Assembly: GCA_022266195.1 (NCBI GenBank)
Contig: WHVY01000005.1
Span: 3,720,001-3,784,000 of the forward strand
Source of the DNA: Tetranychus cinnabarinus
Lineage: Eukaryota > Arthropoda > Arachnida > Trombidiformes > Tetranychidae
Direction of reading: 5' to 3'
Length of the DNA: 64,000 nt
Shown here piece after piece: positions 36,098-47,390 of this stretch (the first letter of the stretch is position 1; every line of letters begins with the position of its first letter). The notes below the pieces were generated by a model that had not been told where the DNA came from, did no database searches, and saw nothing but the letters and a program-made list of their open reading frames with translations. A program made the translations under genes and the position numbers.

Positions 36098-39000
36098 ATG
36101 GTAAACTGCTAATATTTTAATTACTAAACAACATATCGCATAAGCTTCATGTTTATACGATCCAATTTTTTCACCCATTTGTTAAGACACTTTTTGCGCA
36201 TCAACATTTACCATTTCAATATTTACTAATTTTCTTAATTTCAAATCTTTCTCCAATTTCTTGTATTTTAATTCAGTTGTTATCAAGAGTAAAATCTTCA
36301 GTGTCAACAAAGTCAACGGGAAGCAATCCTGGAAGTAGTGGATCTGCCAAAAGTGTTATACCAAGTCTAGAAGATTTTCTCAAAAACCGAGATTATACTG
36401 GAGCTTTAGCGCTTCTTAAGGTAATTATAATCATTAAAATCTATTCCACTTGATTTATCAAAATACATATTCACGTAATCAGCCATAATAACACAATCAA
36501 ATGATCTCAGTTGCGTAGATGATCAAAAGAGCCATTAAAGCTTCCCTTTTACGTACCTATCTGTTGATATATTTAACAATTTTGTTTTTTATTTTTACCC
36601 TTTTCCATGTTGACTTTCTGGTAACCTCTCAAGTATAACAAATCTTCGGGAAAAGATGGCCTTGATAACGATCTTTGGATTGGTTATTGTTACTTTCATC
36701 TGGGTGAATATTCAGCTGCCCTGAGTCTTTATGAAAATCTGGTTAAAAAGTTATCTTCAAACGAGGAGTCAACAACAACCCAGATTACCAGCAATGAAAT
36801 TCATTTGTACATTGGTTGCTGTCAATTCCTATTGGGAATGTATTCAGAATGCTCCAAAAGTCTATCATTGTCCTCACCAATTGACGGTAATCAATTAAGA
36901 ACCCGATTGGAATTTCATTTGGCTCATAAAAATGGCGATGAAAAGACGCTTATTCATTTTCACCAGCAACTTCAAGATGTCTTACAAGATCAATTGTGTC
37001 TTGCTTCAATCCACTATTTGCGTTCACATTTTCAGGAAGCAATTGATATTTATAAAAAGATACTTTTAGATCATAGAGATTTTTTAGCTCTCAATGTTTA
37101 TGTTGCTCTTTGCTACTACAAGCTTGATTATTATGATGTTTCACAAGAAGTTCTTGCAGTCTATCTTCAACATTACCCTGACTCTGTAACAGCGATTAAC
37201 CTGAAAGCTTGCAATCACTATCGTTTGTATAATGGTAAAGCTGCAGAGGTGAGAAAGCAAATCATCAATTAAACTAGACATTTCAATGTTAATAACATTA
37301 AGTCTTATTTCAGAACGAATTGAGACAATTGATTGATAATTCATCTCCATCATTTGCTTATGCCAAAGACTTAATCAGACATAATTTAGTTGTCTTCAGA
37401 AATGGTGAAGGAGCAATGCAAGTATTGCCTGGACTTGTTGACAGTTGAGTATAATTGGTCAATTTTATGAAAAAAAGACTCATAAGCTGATTGGACTTCA
37501 TTTAACGTTTCTTATTTTACCCTTTTTTATCAATCAGCAATCCCTGAAGCTCGTCTCAATTTGGTTATAAAACATCTTAAACAAGGTAAAATCGTGAATT
37601 GATCTTGTGTTATTATTAAATCTAATTTTTTTCCGTCTCGATTATTTATTATCTAGATGATGTTCAAGAGGCTTTCAATTTGATTAAGGATTTAGAGCCA
37701 ACAGTGCCTCATGAGTACATTTTAAAAGGTGTTGTTAATGCTGCTTATGGACAAAGAAAGGGTTTACGCGAGTTTCTCAAAGTAGCTCAACAGTTTTTTC
37801 AACTTGTTGGTGGATCAGCCTCAGAATGTGGTAATTAAATGTGATTACTTTTTAATTTTGTTTCCAAATATTTCATATTTTCTCTCTTTCTTTATCTATC
37901 TCAAGATACAATTCCTGGTCGTCAATGTATGGCATCATGCTTTTTCTTGATGAAACAATTCGATGATGTTTTACTTTACTTGAGTTCTATCAAAAGCTAT
38001 TTCTATTCGGATGACGCCTTCAATTTCAACTTTGGTCAAGCTCAAGCTGCTACTGGAAATTATAGCGAAGCCGAGGAAGCTTTCTTATCAATCAAGAATA
38101 TCAAAATCATATCTGATCCTATTTATATTAGCTGGCTTATCCGTTGCTGTAAGTAATAGTATTTTCTTGTTGCATTTAACAACATTCACTTTGATAATTT
38201 GTTAAAAATCTGATATTAATCTGCTTATTCCGAAAACTTTCGATACATGGAACCAAATTACGCAGAGTAATTTTTTGTTGCTTCTATAAAACTGAGAATT
38301 AAGATTTTTCTCATCATTTTTATAAATTATTTCAGCTTTTTTGCTAATATTACTCGCTATTTTTAATTGATAGACATAATGAATAAAACACCAGAAAAGG
38401 CCTGGCAGCTTTATGAAGTTAATTCATCTCGACCGGATTCATTCAATCATCTTAATCTAATTGCGAATGATTGTTACAAAGTGAGTATTTTTAAAATCTA
38501 TTTACCTACACTGATTTTACCGTGTTTCCGCACAAAGAAGGCCAGAGCTTATTGATGAAAATTCTCACTAATTAGCCCTTGGATTTTCTCATTAATTAGC
38601 CGCAATGCTATAACTCTATTGAAAAAAAAAACTGGGCTTATTCAAATAGAGTAAAAAGGGGGAATAAGTGAAGTTTTCATTAATAAGCTCTGGCCTTCTT
38701 TGTGCGGAAACACGGTACTTTAATAGCAGTAGCAATAACTCGAATCTTCACAACTAATCGTTCTTGTTTCTTTTTTTTATTTCTATTTGTTTCATTGCAA
38801 AAGATGGGACAATTTTTATATTCTGCTCGAGCTTTTGATCATTTAGAGAAAAGTGATTCTAATCCAGAATTTTGGGAAGGAAAAAGAGGAGCTTGTGTTG
38901 GACTTTTTCAATTGATTGTTGCTGGTAAAGAGCCAAGGTGAATTGAAGTTTACTTGTGTCACAGTTTTCATCAAATTACTATAAAAAAATTCACTAAACA

Positions 39001-39173
39001 ATGGGCATACTTATAAGAATACAATGTTAATAAATTTTTCTCCTTTTCTTTAACATTGCAGGGAATTGCTCTATGAAGTAATGAAGCTTCTTCGTAACTC
39101 AGATAATCCGCAAGTTGACCAAATATTACGAACTTTAAGGAATTGGGACAAAGAAAATAAAAGCTCTATTTAA
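36098..39173 (+). CDS. Ttc26: IFT56/TTC26, intraflagellar transport TPR protein
   Basis: Ten exons fit: 36098-36100 (ATG only), 36277-36420, 36634-37248, 37314-37443, 37538-37585, 37657-37830, 37906-38148, 38374-38480, 38804-38937 and 39062-39173, giving 569 residues (human 554). Conserved stretches are long, for example ALNVYVALCYYKLDYYDVSQ, VGGSASECDTIPGRQCMASC and GKRGACVGLFQLIVAGKEP. TPR-like helices run throughout. IFT56 (DYF-13) is an IFT-B subunit that carries a set of motility proteins into cilia; in an arthropod it should act in sensory-neuron cilia or sperm. The first exon is inferred: ATG|GTAAAC at 36098 joins in phase 0 to LLSRVK, paralleling the human start MMLSRAK. Intron 8 holds a MITE-like element. 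Confidence 0.92.
38520..38715. mobile_element. MITE-like element in IFT56 intron 8
   Basis: 196 bases with long inverted ends beginning CCGTGTTTCCGCACAAAGAA and continuing for about 34 perfect bases. TA flanks both sides (38518-38519 and 38716-38717). No coding capacity. Its ends differ from those of the elements at 2490 and 45495, so it is a separate family. Confidence 0.85.
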
Positions 39174-39434
39174 CTTGACCAATGGCTTTGAACTAAAATC
39201 AGTTTGCAATTCTTTATCTTTAACCATAACCAATTAGCGATTTTTATTTCGAGTATTTATAGTTATTCTCAGAGCTTAGGTTTTAACGCAGGGAATTGTT
39301 ATAAAATCTTAATAAAATAACGCTCTGAAGTTCCGTCGTTAATAAAACCTCACTTTATCCATTACCTTCCACTATAAATTATGCTTATGCTTATGATTAC
39401 GCTCTTCTTAAACTAACTCCAATAAGAGGTAGCC
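39174..39434. other. IFT56 3' flank
   Basis: Probable 3' UTR with AATAAA signals near 39310 and 39340. Confidence 0.5.
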
Positions 39435-39785
39435 AAAGGTTTTAGGCTTTCGTTAAGTCATCAAAACATATTTTTCCAAGTTGGTTGAAGCACGAAAATA
39501 GCACATTTAATCCAATTTATGATGATTGATTACGATCAAGTTACATGACTTAACTGGTTGCCTTAATCAAACTCACCCAAGTTAGTTCTTTTGTCTATGT
39601 AATTAATCAGATCTTTGGCATATTTGGACCATAGTTTAGTACGATGTAAAGCAAAGTCGATTCCTTCGGGTAAATGGAGAAACCTATTGTCACAATCATT
39701 GGGTGTTAGAAGACTTCTGGCTTCGGTATCAGGCTTTGGTGATGAGGATGAAATGGAGTCAAAGCCACTCTGGTAAATGAGAAAT
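39435..39785 (-). pseudogene. Inverted fragment copy of the F-BAR exon
   Basis: Reverse complement of about 24556-24905: the last part of exon 2 of the F-BAR RhoGAP gene, its GTGAGT donor and about 135 bases of the following intron. The frame is open (encodes LHRTKLWSKYAKDLINYI and neighbours) with a few substitutions and one small indel replacing PELDD by KPD-type residues. Being inverted and downstream, it cannot be spliced to the parent transcript. Confidence 0.8.
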
Positions 39786-39940
39786 AAAGAGATGTTGAAA
39801 AATAAAATAAATAAAATCAGATGAAGGTTGGATGGAAATAAGAATTAATATCATTTGAATGGTTGCTAGGTTTTCAGATCAGCCAAAACTAAGGCCAAAT
39901 AACCGGTTACCAGTAACCAGCCGACCTTTGTTGTTGCTTT

Positions 39941-40895
39941 TAAATGTACAAAATATTGAAAAGAGATGGCGTTCTTGGCTGAGGGATTGAGACAAATAGA
40001 AAGGGAAGCAGAAGAAAGGAGAAAGAGAAAAGATATTGGTTTTATTTATTCCTTTCTCTCTGCAATAAAGATCAACAAAATGCTCAATTTAAAGCGCGAC
40101 AAAACTGTCGATTGAAATTATTATCTCTTTTTCCGTTGTTAATTTATATGTTTTACCAAAATTATCTACATTTTGCTATTTGTTAATAATTGACCATCAT
40201 CATCATCTTTTTTTTAAAAGTTGTCATCTCAAACAACCAGTGATTTTTCACTTCAAAAAGCGTGTTTATTTTTTATCTCATCATTTTTTATAATCATTTT
40301 TTTTTTGTTAAATTCATTCGCATTTTAAAATTTCAAAATGTCTGATAACCAAGTAATCGTCAAAGCTGACATGAAAGATAAAGAAACCAAAGATAAATCC
40401 CATTTCAAGCAAAGTATCGACGAGGTAAGTTTAGTGTCAATGACATTCTTATAGCTTTGGCTTTGAGAACTTATCTTTACATTTTCTTGCCCTTAAACTC
40501 TTGCCCTTTGCATCTTATTCATTGCCATCTTTCTTGTGACCATTCGGTGTTTATTGTCGTTAAAATGAATCCATTTGCCTTAAGATTGGTAGATTTCTTG
40601 TTACATTTTTACATTTTCATTATCATTGCCTGATTCTCGGTTGCCTTTGTTGTCGCTGCCATTTCTGTCCTTTATTTTCACTTCGCTTACAATCCATTTT
40701 GCCATATTGTTTTATTTTGCTCTCGTTGTCTCGTGCTAGCAGTACCCATTGCTGTCAAGCAGATTTAGCAATGGCCTCTCATCTTTATTCATTGCCTTTC
40801 TTCCCTCATTTCTTTTCACTTTCTTTCCCTCCTTGTCTTATCTTTCTCCTCCTTGTCATCCCCTATTTTTCCCTCTTGCTCTCTCTCTAAGCCAA
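39941..40895 (+). repeat. Promoter/leader-exon cassette, copy 1 (brat)
   Basis: Direct repeat of about 49512-50475. Covers upstream sequence (ACAAAATATTGAAAAGAGAT), the leader exon and donor, and about 470 bases of intron including a conserved block with CTCGTTGTCTCGTGCTAGC. Substitutions and indels are spread throughout, so the duplication is not very recent. Confidence 0.85.
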
Positions 40896-43719
40896 TGACT
40901 GCTCAACTTCTTTGTTTCCCTTTCTATTTTCTCTTTCCTTTTTTTCTGTTTTGCCATCTTTTTCTAATTTTGGTAAGGTCCTAGCAATGATCCCGAGGAG
41001 GGGTTCTTTTTGATAAACAAAAAGTGCAAAGGCTACTTTTTTACACCCTCTTTTCTCAAAAATGGTTGGTTGATAAATTTTTGCTAGATTAGTTGAATGA
41101 CAATTAATTGACAACACACTAATCATTATTAAAGTTTATATTTCGTAATCATAATGTCCTGCAATGTGCCGCAGGTAAACATCATAATACTTTAAATTAA
41201 GACATTGACATCAACTTAATTTAGTCTATTATCATTCTCTATCTTGAACTATACACTTGGGTTCATTGTTTGATTTTACTGATTTATCCCCTCTTCATTT
41301 AAATTGAGTCTCTATCTTTATTTTGTATTTATGTTTTGGTCATAGTTTTTGCCTTTCTTCAAAGTCTACTTTATTTTGTCAACTTTTTGCTCTTTCATAT
41401 ATATTTTTTTGTTTTGTTTTAAATCTCTAATTCTTTTCGATTATTTTAAATTATTTTTCTTTTATAGATGGACCAAATCAACAACCTTATTGAAGAGGGT
41501 AAAGCCAAAGCAAACGAGCTGAATGTAACATTGAAAACAATAGAACACATCACTGATAGACTTCATCACCAGTATACCAAAGCGCAGAATGATGTTAATG
41601 ACACATTCAATTTCTATGTTAATCAATTGGACGAGTGTAAATCCGAGACACTTAAAGAGTTGGATGATATTTACAATTCGAAGCTGGTCAATTTGAATCA
41701 TCTTTACTCAAAGGTTATCGAAGGAGTCGACAAAGTTAAGCAGATTGCAATGTTTGTTGATCGATTCAAAAAATTTTCATCAAGTCATGATACCTGTGAG
41801 CTGTTGCTTTTTAAACAACTTATTGAAGCCCCTCTACTTCAAATACGAAACTTCGAGCCTGACATAAACATACCTAAAGCCGAATTGGAGTTTGTGTCCA
41901 ACTATCAAGCCATACAGGTTAGTGGCCTATTCTTATTGTCAATTTCCACTCCTTAATTTCTGTACTGGTAGCATGAGAAGAGAGTATGTCGATGCACTCA
42001 GGGAGATATTCCCATAGTTGATGTGTTGTCTTGCTCTCTCTCTCTTTCTTTCTTTAATCAGCTTACATTGATCTCCATCCTAGCCATGGTTGATTTGCTC
42101 GGTTTATTAATTCCTCTTTCTTCTCTTTCTTCTCTTTATTTCTCTTTATTTCTCCTACTCTTCACTTTCACTTCTGTTGTATACTAATCTCGCTACTTTC
42201 ATTCTCATTTTTCTCTTTTGTTTTGTTCCCCTTCGCTTTTCATTTCCCCTCTCCCGCTCTTCTCTTATTTCACCTCAACTACTTTCTCTTTCCACTAATT
42301 TCATTCTCTATCTCACTCATGCTACTTTATTCACCTTGAACCTGTTTTTGACTTCTTCCATGCCCACTAATACTTACAAACACGTTTTCGCTCTTGGAAT
42401 GGAATCGGGATTTGGTAATTATGGCTTTATAACAGACAAGTGTGAAAAATACTTACGGGTATATTAGAAGCTCGTCAACTGAGTCCAGGCAACCTCCTAT
42501 TAGTCGTCCAAATGGAGTGAGTTCCTTCAATCAGCACACTAACGGAATTGATTCCCTTCTTCAAAAGCGATTTAATTCCTCAAACAACACAGTCACTACC
42601 AATAATAATGGTCCAGTTATAAGTAATGGAGCCAACAATGGAACACGTTCTTTGAGTAATATCTCATTATCAGACTCAATTGCCACTTTATATGAAAAAT
42701 GGTCTATTGGTGGATTAGGAGGCTCACCCGATTCATCTCTTTACACAAACAGCACCCCATCCATATCAGAACCATTCAATTCGCTCTCGGACCCATTGCT
42801 CGATCTTTCTACTAAATTAACTTCGGCTATATCATTATTACCCATCAAATCTCAAATCAAACGTCAAAAAATGATATACCATTGCAAATTTGGTGAATTT
42901 GGAATTCTTGAGGGTCAGTTCACTGAACCTTCAGGAGTTTCTGTTAATGCACAGAACGATATAATTGTCGCTGATACCAATAACCATCGTATTCAGATTT
43001 TTGACAAAGAAGGACGATTCAAGTTCCAATTTGGTGAATGTGGTAAACGTGATGGTCAATTATTATACCCAAATCGTGTTGCTGTGGTCAAACAATCTGG
43101 CGATATCATTGTCACCGAAAGATCTCCTACTCATCAAATCCAAATATACAATCAATATGGCCAGTTTGTGAGAAAGTTTGGTGCCAATATTCTTCAACAC
43201 CCAAGAGGTGTAACCGTTGACAACAAAGGTCAAATAATCGTTGTCGAATGCAAGGTAATGAGGGTACTTATCTTCGATCAAATGGGAAATGTACTCAAAA
43301 AGTTTGGCTGTTCTGCGCATCTAGAATTTCCTAATGGTGTTGTGGTTAATGATAAGCAAGAGATATTCATTTCTGACAATCGTGCTCATTGCGTCAAAGT
43401 GTTCAGTTACGAGGGTCATTTTCTTCGTCAAATTGGTGGTGAAGGATTGACCAATTATCCTATTGGTGTTTGTATCAACGAAGCTGGTGAAATCCTGGTC
43501 GCTGATAATCATAATAATTTTAACATCACCGTTTTTACCCAGGACGGACAGTTAATTAATGCCCTTGAAAGTAAAGTCAAACATGCTCAGTGTTTCGATG
43601 TTGCTCTTATGGATGACAATTCAGTTGTTCTTGCTTCCAAAGACTACCGAATTTATATTTACCGATATTTGGGAGTGGAGAGTTTGGCTCAAGCTGTAGC
43701 AACTTCTGGTATTTGTTAG
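40338..43719 (+). CDS. brat: Brat-type TRIM-NHL protein lacking visible B-boxes
   Basis: Exons 40338-40424, 41468-41917 and 42436-43719, all phase 0, give 606 residues. Exon 1 gives a 29-residue charged leader (MSDNQVIVKADMKDKETKDK). Exon 2 is the TRIM-type coiled coil, ending EFVSNYQAIQ as in Drosophila Brat. Exon 3 opens VKNTYGYIRS, then a Ser/Asn linker, then six NHL repeats from about residue 320 (IYHCKFGEFG, NDIIVADTNNHRIQIFDKEG, ERSPTHQIQIYNQYGQFVRK, FISDNRAHCVKVF, VKHAQCFDVALMDD). The NHL propeller of Brat binds mRNA and represses translation in neural stem cells and the embryo. Drosophila Brat also has two B-boxes before the coiled coil; no Cys/His-rich exon is visible in the 1 kb intron here. 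Either they are lost or another promoter and exons further upstream exist. Confidence 0.9.
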
Positions 43720-45494
43720 ATACAGAATATGCAGTTCGTCTAACTTAACCAGCCCTGACAAGACAATTGTCATTGTCTCAATCTTCCAGACAAAGACTTA
43801 ACATGCATCTTAATTATCAATCTGACTTTTTACTTATTTTGATCTTTTACCACCCTCATCAACATTCACCCCATCATAGAAAAACATCAGTTATCACCTT
43901 TCTCCATATCACAAGTTATCTGTTTTTTTTCTCGTCCTGTTTATTCTATCTCCTTAATTTTACCCTCCCTCTCTCATTGTGATTTTGATTTATTTGTTAT
44001 TATTTTGTTTGCCTGTTTTCACTTTTTGTTTAAACCTTGGTAAAAGTTTTACTTGTATATCGACCTTTTTACTAACGTTCAAACCTCTTTTTAAAATGAC
44101 TGCTCTTTAAAATAATCTGTTCAAAGTGACATCGACTTTACTTTACTATTATTTATTATTACCTTTATTATTAATATTATATTATATTCTATATATATAT
44201 TGCTATTATATATTTATTGTTAGTTTTTTCTTCTCACTGGGTGTTATAACCTGATGATTGATAATATTTATATATATATCTATATATATATTTAACTTTG
44301 TGTAACAATATTATTAGTTTATGCTATTTAATGAGCTATTCTTAAATGAAAACAAATTGATTAATTGTGAGAAGAGGTTGAAATGAACAAGTTTACTACG
44401 CAAAGTCGATGTTTAACTTTGATTAGATGAAACAATTTGTTTCTTTGTACTTTTTTTTGCTAGTGAAGTATTGATTCTTTTTTTGTTAAAACCCATTAGT
44501 TAATGCAAATTTATTATGTTTATTATTGTAATCAAACTGAAACGAATTGTCAACTTTATCTCTTTTTACCCAAAGATAACAAGCAGACGGCACGACAAGG
44601 CAAGGTGTTCAAATTGTAATAAGGGTTGACTTCCGAATTTCCTGGAAGATGTCGCTTTCAATTAGAAAGCAATTAAATTGATTTAATTTAAAAGTTAATT
44701 TTTTTTATAATTTTACACTATTCTCTTACTTTTCTGTCTTACTAACAGAGGCACCTTCCAGACGATTCCTTATCTCATTGTTATACCTTCTCGTGCTAAT
44801 CTCTTGCGACTCTTTGCTTTTACCTGTTTTAAGCTGCCGTTTGATTATTGCTTGTAATACTTCTCTTCCTCTTCTCTCTTTATATACTTAATAACTCACA
44901 TCTCTCTCTCTCTCTATTACTCTCACTCTCTATTTTTGTTTTGATCTTTTTGCTTCATATTTTTCTCTCGGAATTGTCTATCTTCTTATAGTAGCCAGAC
45001 ACAAAAATTGATATTAATTTCAACTAAAGCCAAAAATTTCAGGTAAACTTGTGCAGATTTACCAGCTCCTAAGTTTTGGTGGACACCTTTTGAAATATTT
45101 ATAAAAACAAAAAAAAACTGGTAACTTTTTTATTGTGTTATTTTATATAATTATATTATGCATATTGATTATATTTGGTACATGTATTTGCTACAAGACA
45201 GTACTTTTAATAAATACGTCTGTCATTGAGTGTTTTCAATAAACTTTTATCACTTTATTTCACTGGTATTGAGTGCATCTCAATATAATGCTCATTTCAG
45301 AGATATTTTATGTCTTGAGGAAATCATTCATCAGTCAATGGGTACCCAATTCTGGTTAATTTATACCAAAATGGCAATGATAAAGATACAAGTTTTGGAA
45401 GAAGCTGAATCAGTGTTGAAAAGTCCGACTTCAAATGCATCTGAATTCAGAAAAGTAAACAATGTTCGTTAAATTAAATTTACTTTACATTATA
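43720..45494. other. Brat 3' UTR and spacer
   Basis: CT-rich then strongly AT-rich, with TATTATT and ATATAT runs at about 44150-44290 (TATATATATATCTATATATA). No coding exon was found. Confidence 0.45.
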
Positions 45495-45791
45495 AGGTAC
45501 GACTGGTAAAGTTTGACAGTAAAGCGGACTTGATTTGGGTACGCGAATTTTTTTCCAGGCTTCAATACCAATTTTTTTATTATTCCTGGCAATAGGCCAA
45601 GGAAATGTCGAAATTTGCTGCCGATTATCGTTGATAGCCGTTTAGTCCTTGTTTTAGTCGTTAAAACGCTCAAAACTCTGTTGCGTTCAAAATTTCCGTT
45701 AAATTAAGTCTAATTTTGTGCAAATCTGTTCAGACGTTGAGACGCCATGAAAGATTCTAAAATTTACTGACAAACTTTACCAGTCATACCT
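45495..45791. mobile_element. MITE-like element at the 3' end of PIGQ
   Basis: 297 bases with inverted ends of about 30 bases beginning AGGTACGACTGGTAAAGTTT (left) and, reversed, AGGTATGACTGGTAAAGTTT (right). TA flanks both sides (45493-45494, 45792-45793). The right end overlaps the last codons and the stop codon of PIGQ. Confidence 0.8.
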
Positions 45792-47390
45792 TATTAAGGA
45801 TCCAGTTACAATAGATTTGAAAAAATTTGAAGGTATTAACTTGTTGTAGCTAAAATGATTGTCAAAATCATAAATATGAGCTTTAAAAAGTTGACCCAAA
45901 GTCATTGATTTGAATAGCATAGACATTATCAACAGCCTCTCTTTGAAATGAGTGATTTGAAAAAAAATATTCGTTTGAACTTGTTGTGATCCAATAAACC
46001 AGAGAAGGATTCCATAAAAAGGAATGGATAGAGTAACACTGATTAACAGCTTAATTATGCATTGAATAACGATGGTAGTCAATCTAAGTAACAGAAAGAC
46101 GGAATAATAGAGTAGAATTGTTGGCAGCAGGAATATTAATATGGTAAAGCAAACAGTACCAATGAACAATTGATCATGACCATATGAATATGCATCGACT
46201 CGGTGTTTTAAACTATTCCACTTTTTACCCCTGAAAAGTCTCCAAAGGGAAATCAAACCAGATAACTGGAAACAATAAAGTCTGGCAGCATATCCATAGA
46301 AACAGTAAATATGAATGGATGCTAAAGAAATGAGATCCGATAGGAAGCTGAGAACAAATGTGATTCCAAAGAAACTTATAAATCCAAGAAGATCAAGAAT
46401 CAAGCTTAAAAAAGGGCGAATCAAAGTAATATAAGCTTTCCAGATATGAATATGATAAAGAAAAAAGTTGCCCAGTGCGGTATTCAAAGGACGATTGAGT
46501 TTAAGACCAGCAGGCATTCCAATAAGATTATAGATTAATTGTTCTACTTTTGAAACCACAGATTCCATGGCTTGAAGGCACACTTCTAATAGATATGATA
46601 TCGATGTAACTTGATTTAACATTAAAAAGAGGCAAAGGCTGAGAACAAGATCAAAAGTTATTAAACTTAAAGCATTGAAAATTCTGATTCTGAATCTTGA
46701 TTCTTTGAAATTTTTCCAACAGAACAGTATTTCTTCGAACCGATGATATATTAATCTGCCTGTGGTGGAATAATCCAAGAAACCATTCAATAGTGAGAAG
46801 TTAAATATTTTTTTGGTGTTGAGTCTTGTAGCTTTAGAATTGGATGACAATTTGGTTGCGAATGATGTTAACTGGAGGGATTTCGGAGGTTTCTGAGATG
46901 AGTATTTTTCAATACTACGACAGCAAAATTCAAAGAGTGGGTCTTGAGATTCAGTAAGCTCATTGTGACGATTAAATTGCAAAGTGTAAGCTAAATGGAG
47001 AGAGTTATAAACAATTATATTGACAGGAATATTGGCATCTGGTTCTCCATTCAGGTATATATTTTTTAAAGACAAAGATCCATCATAGTTGAAGTTTACA
47101 AAAAACGTCTTCTTTGTTTCAATCAATTTTTGAATTGTTTGAATTTCAGAGGTTTCCAGGGTACCCAATGCTGACAATGAGTGACGATGTTTGATTATTT
47201 GCTGGATTGCTAGCTTGTCTCTACCGCTCGGATCGTAAAAAGTAGTGGTTGCAAGAAGGTTGACATTAAGAGAATCATGGCTAATTTCCTTGAAGCCAAA
47301 TAAAACACAAAAAACTGGTTCGATGTCTTCCGTATGTAAAGAATTTAACAAATTTTGATCAATCAATAAATTAATAAAACTAAAAGTCAT
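45777..47390 (-). CDS. PIGQ: PIGQ (Gpi1), GPI-GlcNAc transferase subunit
   Basis: A single uninterrupted minus-strand frame of 537 residues. The Gpi1 signature is clear in the C-terminal half: GMPAGLKLNRPLNTALGNFF, LASIHIYCFYGYAARLY, LWRLFRGKKWNSLKHRVDAY, then YGHDQLFIGTVCFTILIFLL. Several hydrophobic segments are present. PIGQ is a subunit of the ER complex that moves GlcNAc from UDP-GlcNAc to phosphatidylinositol, the first step of GPI-anchor synthesis. Length is close to the human short form (581). The last residues and the TAA stop lie within the TIR of a MITE-like element, so the extreme C-terminus (YDW) is element-derived; the conserved core is untouched. Confidence 0.9.
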   Translation of the reverse strand: MTFSFINLLIDQNLLNSLHTEDIEPVFCVLFGFKEISHDSLNVNLLATTTFYDPSGRDKLAIQQIIKHRHSLSALGTLETSEIQTIQKLIETKKTFFVNFNYDGSLSLKNIYLNGEPDANIPVNIIVYNSLHLAYTLQFNRHNELTESQDPLFEFCCRSIEKYSSQKPPKSLQLTSFATKLSSNSKATRLNTKKIFNFSLLNGFLDYSTTGRLIYHRFEEILFCWKNFKESRFRIRIFNALSLITFDLVLSLCLFLMLNQVTSISYLLEVCLQAMESVVSKVEQLIYNLIGMPAGLKLNRPLNTALGNFFLYHIHIWKAYITLIRPFLSLILDLLGFISFFGITFVLSFLSDLISLASIHIYCFYGYAARLYCFQLSGLISLWRLFRGKKWNSLKHRVDAYSYGHDQLFIGTVCFTILIFLLPTILLYYSVFLLLRLTTIVIQCIIKLLISVTLSIPFYGILLWFIGSQQVQTNIFFQITHFKERLLIMSMLFKSMTLGQLFKAHIYDFDNHFSYNKLIPSNFFKSIVTGSLIRYDW

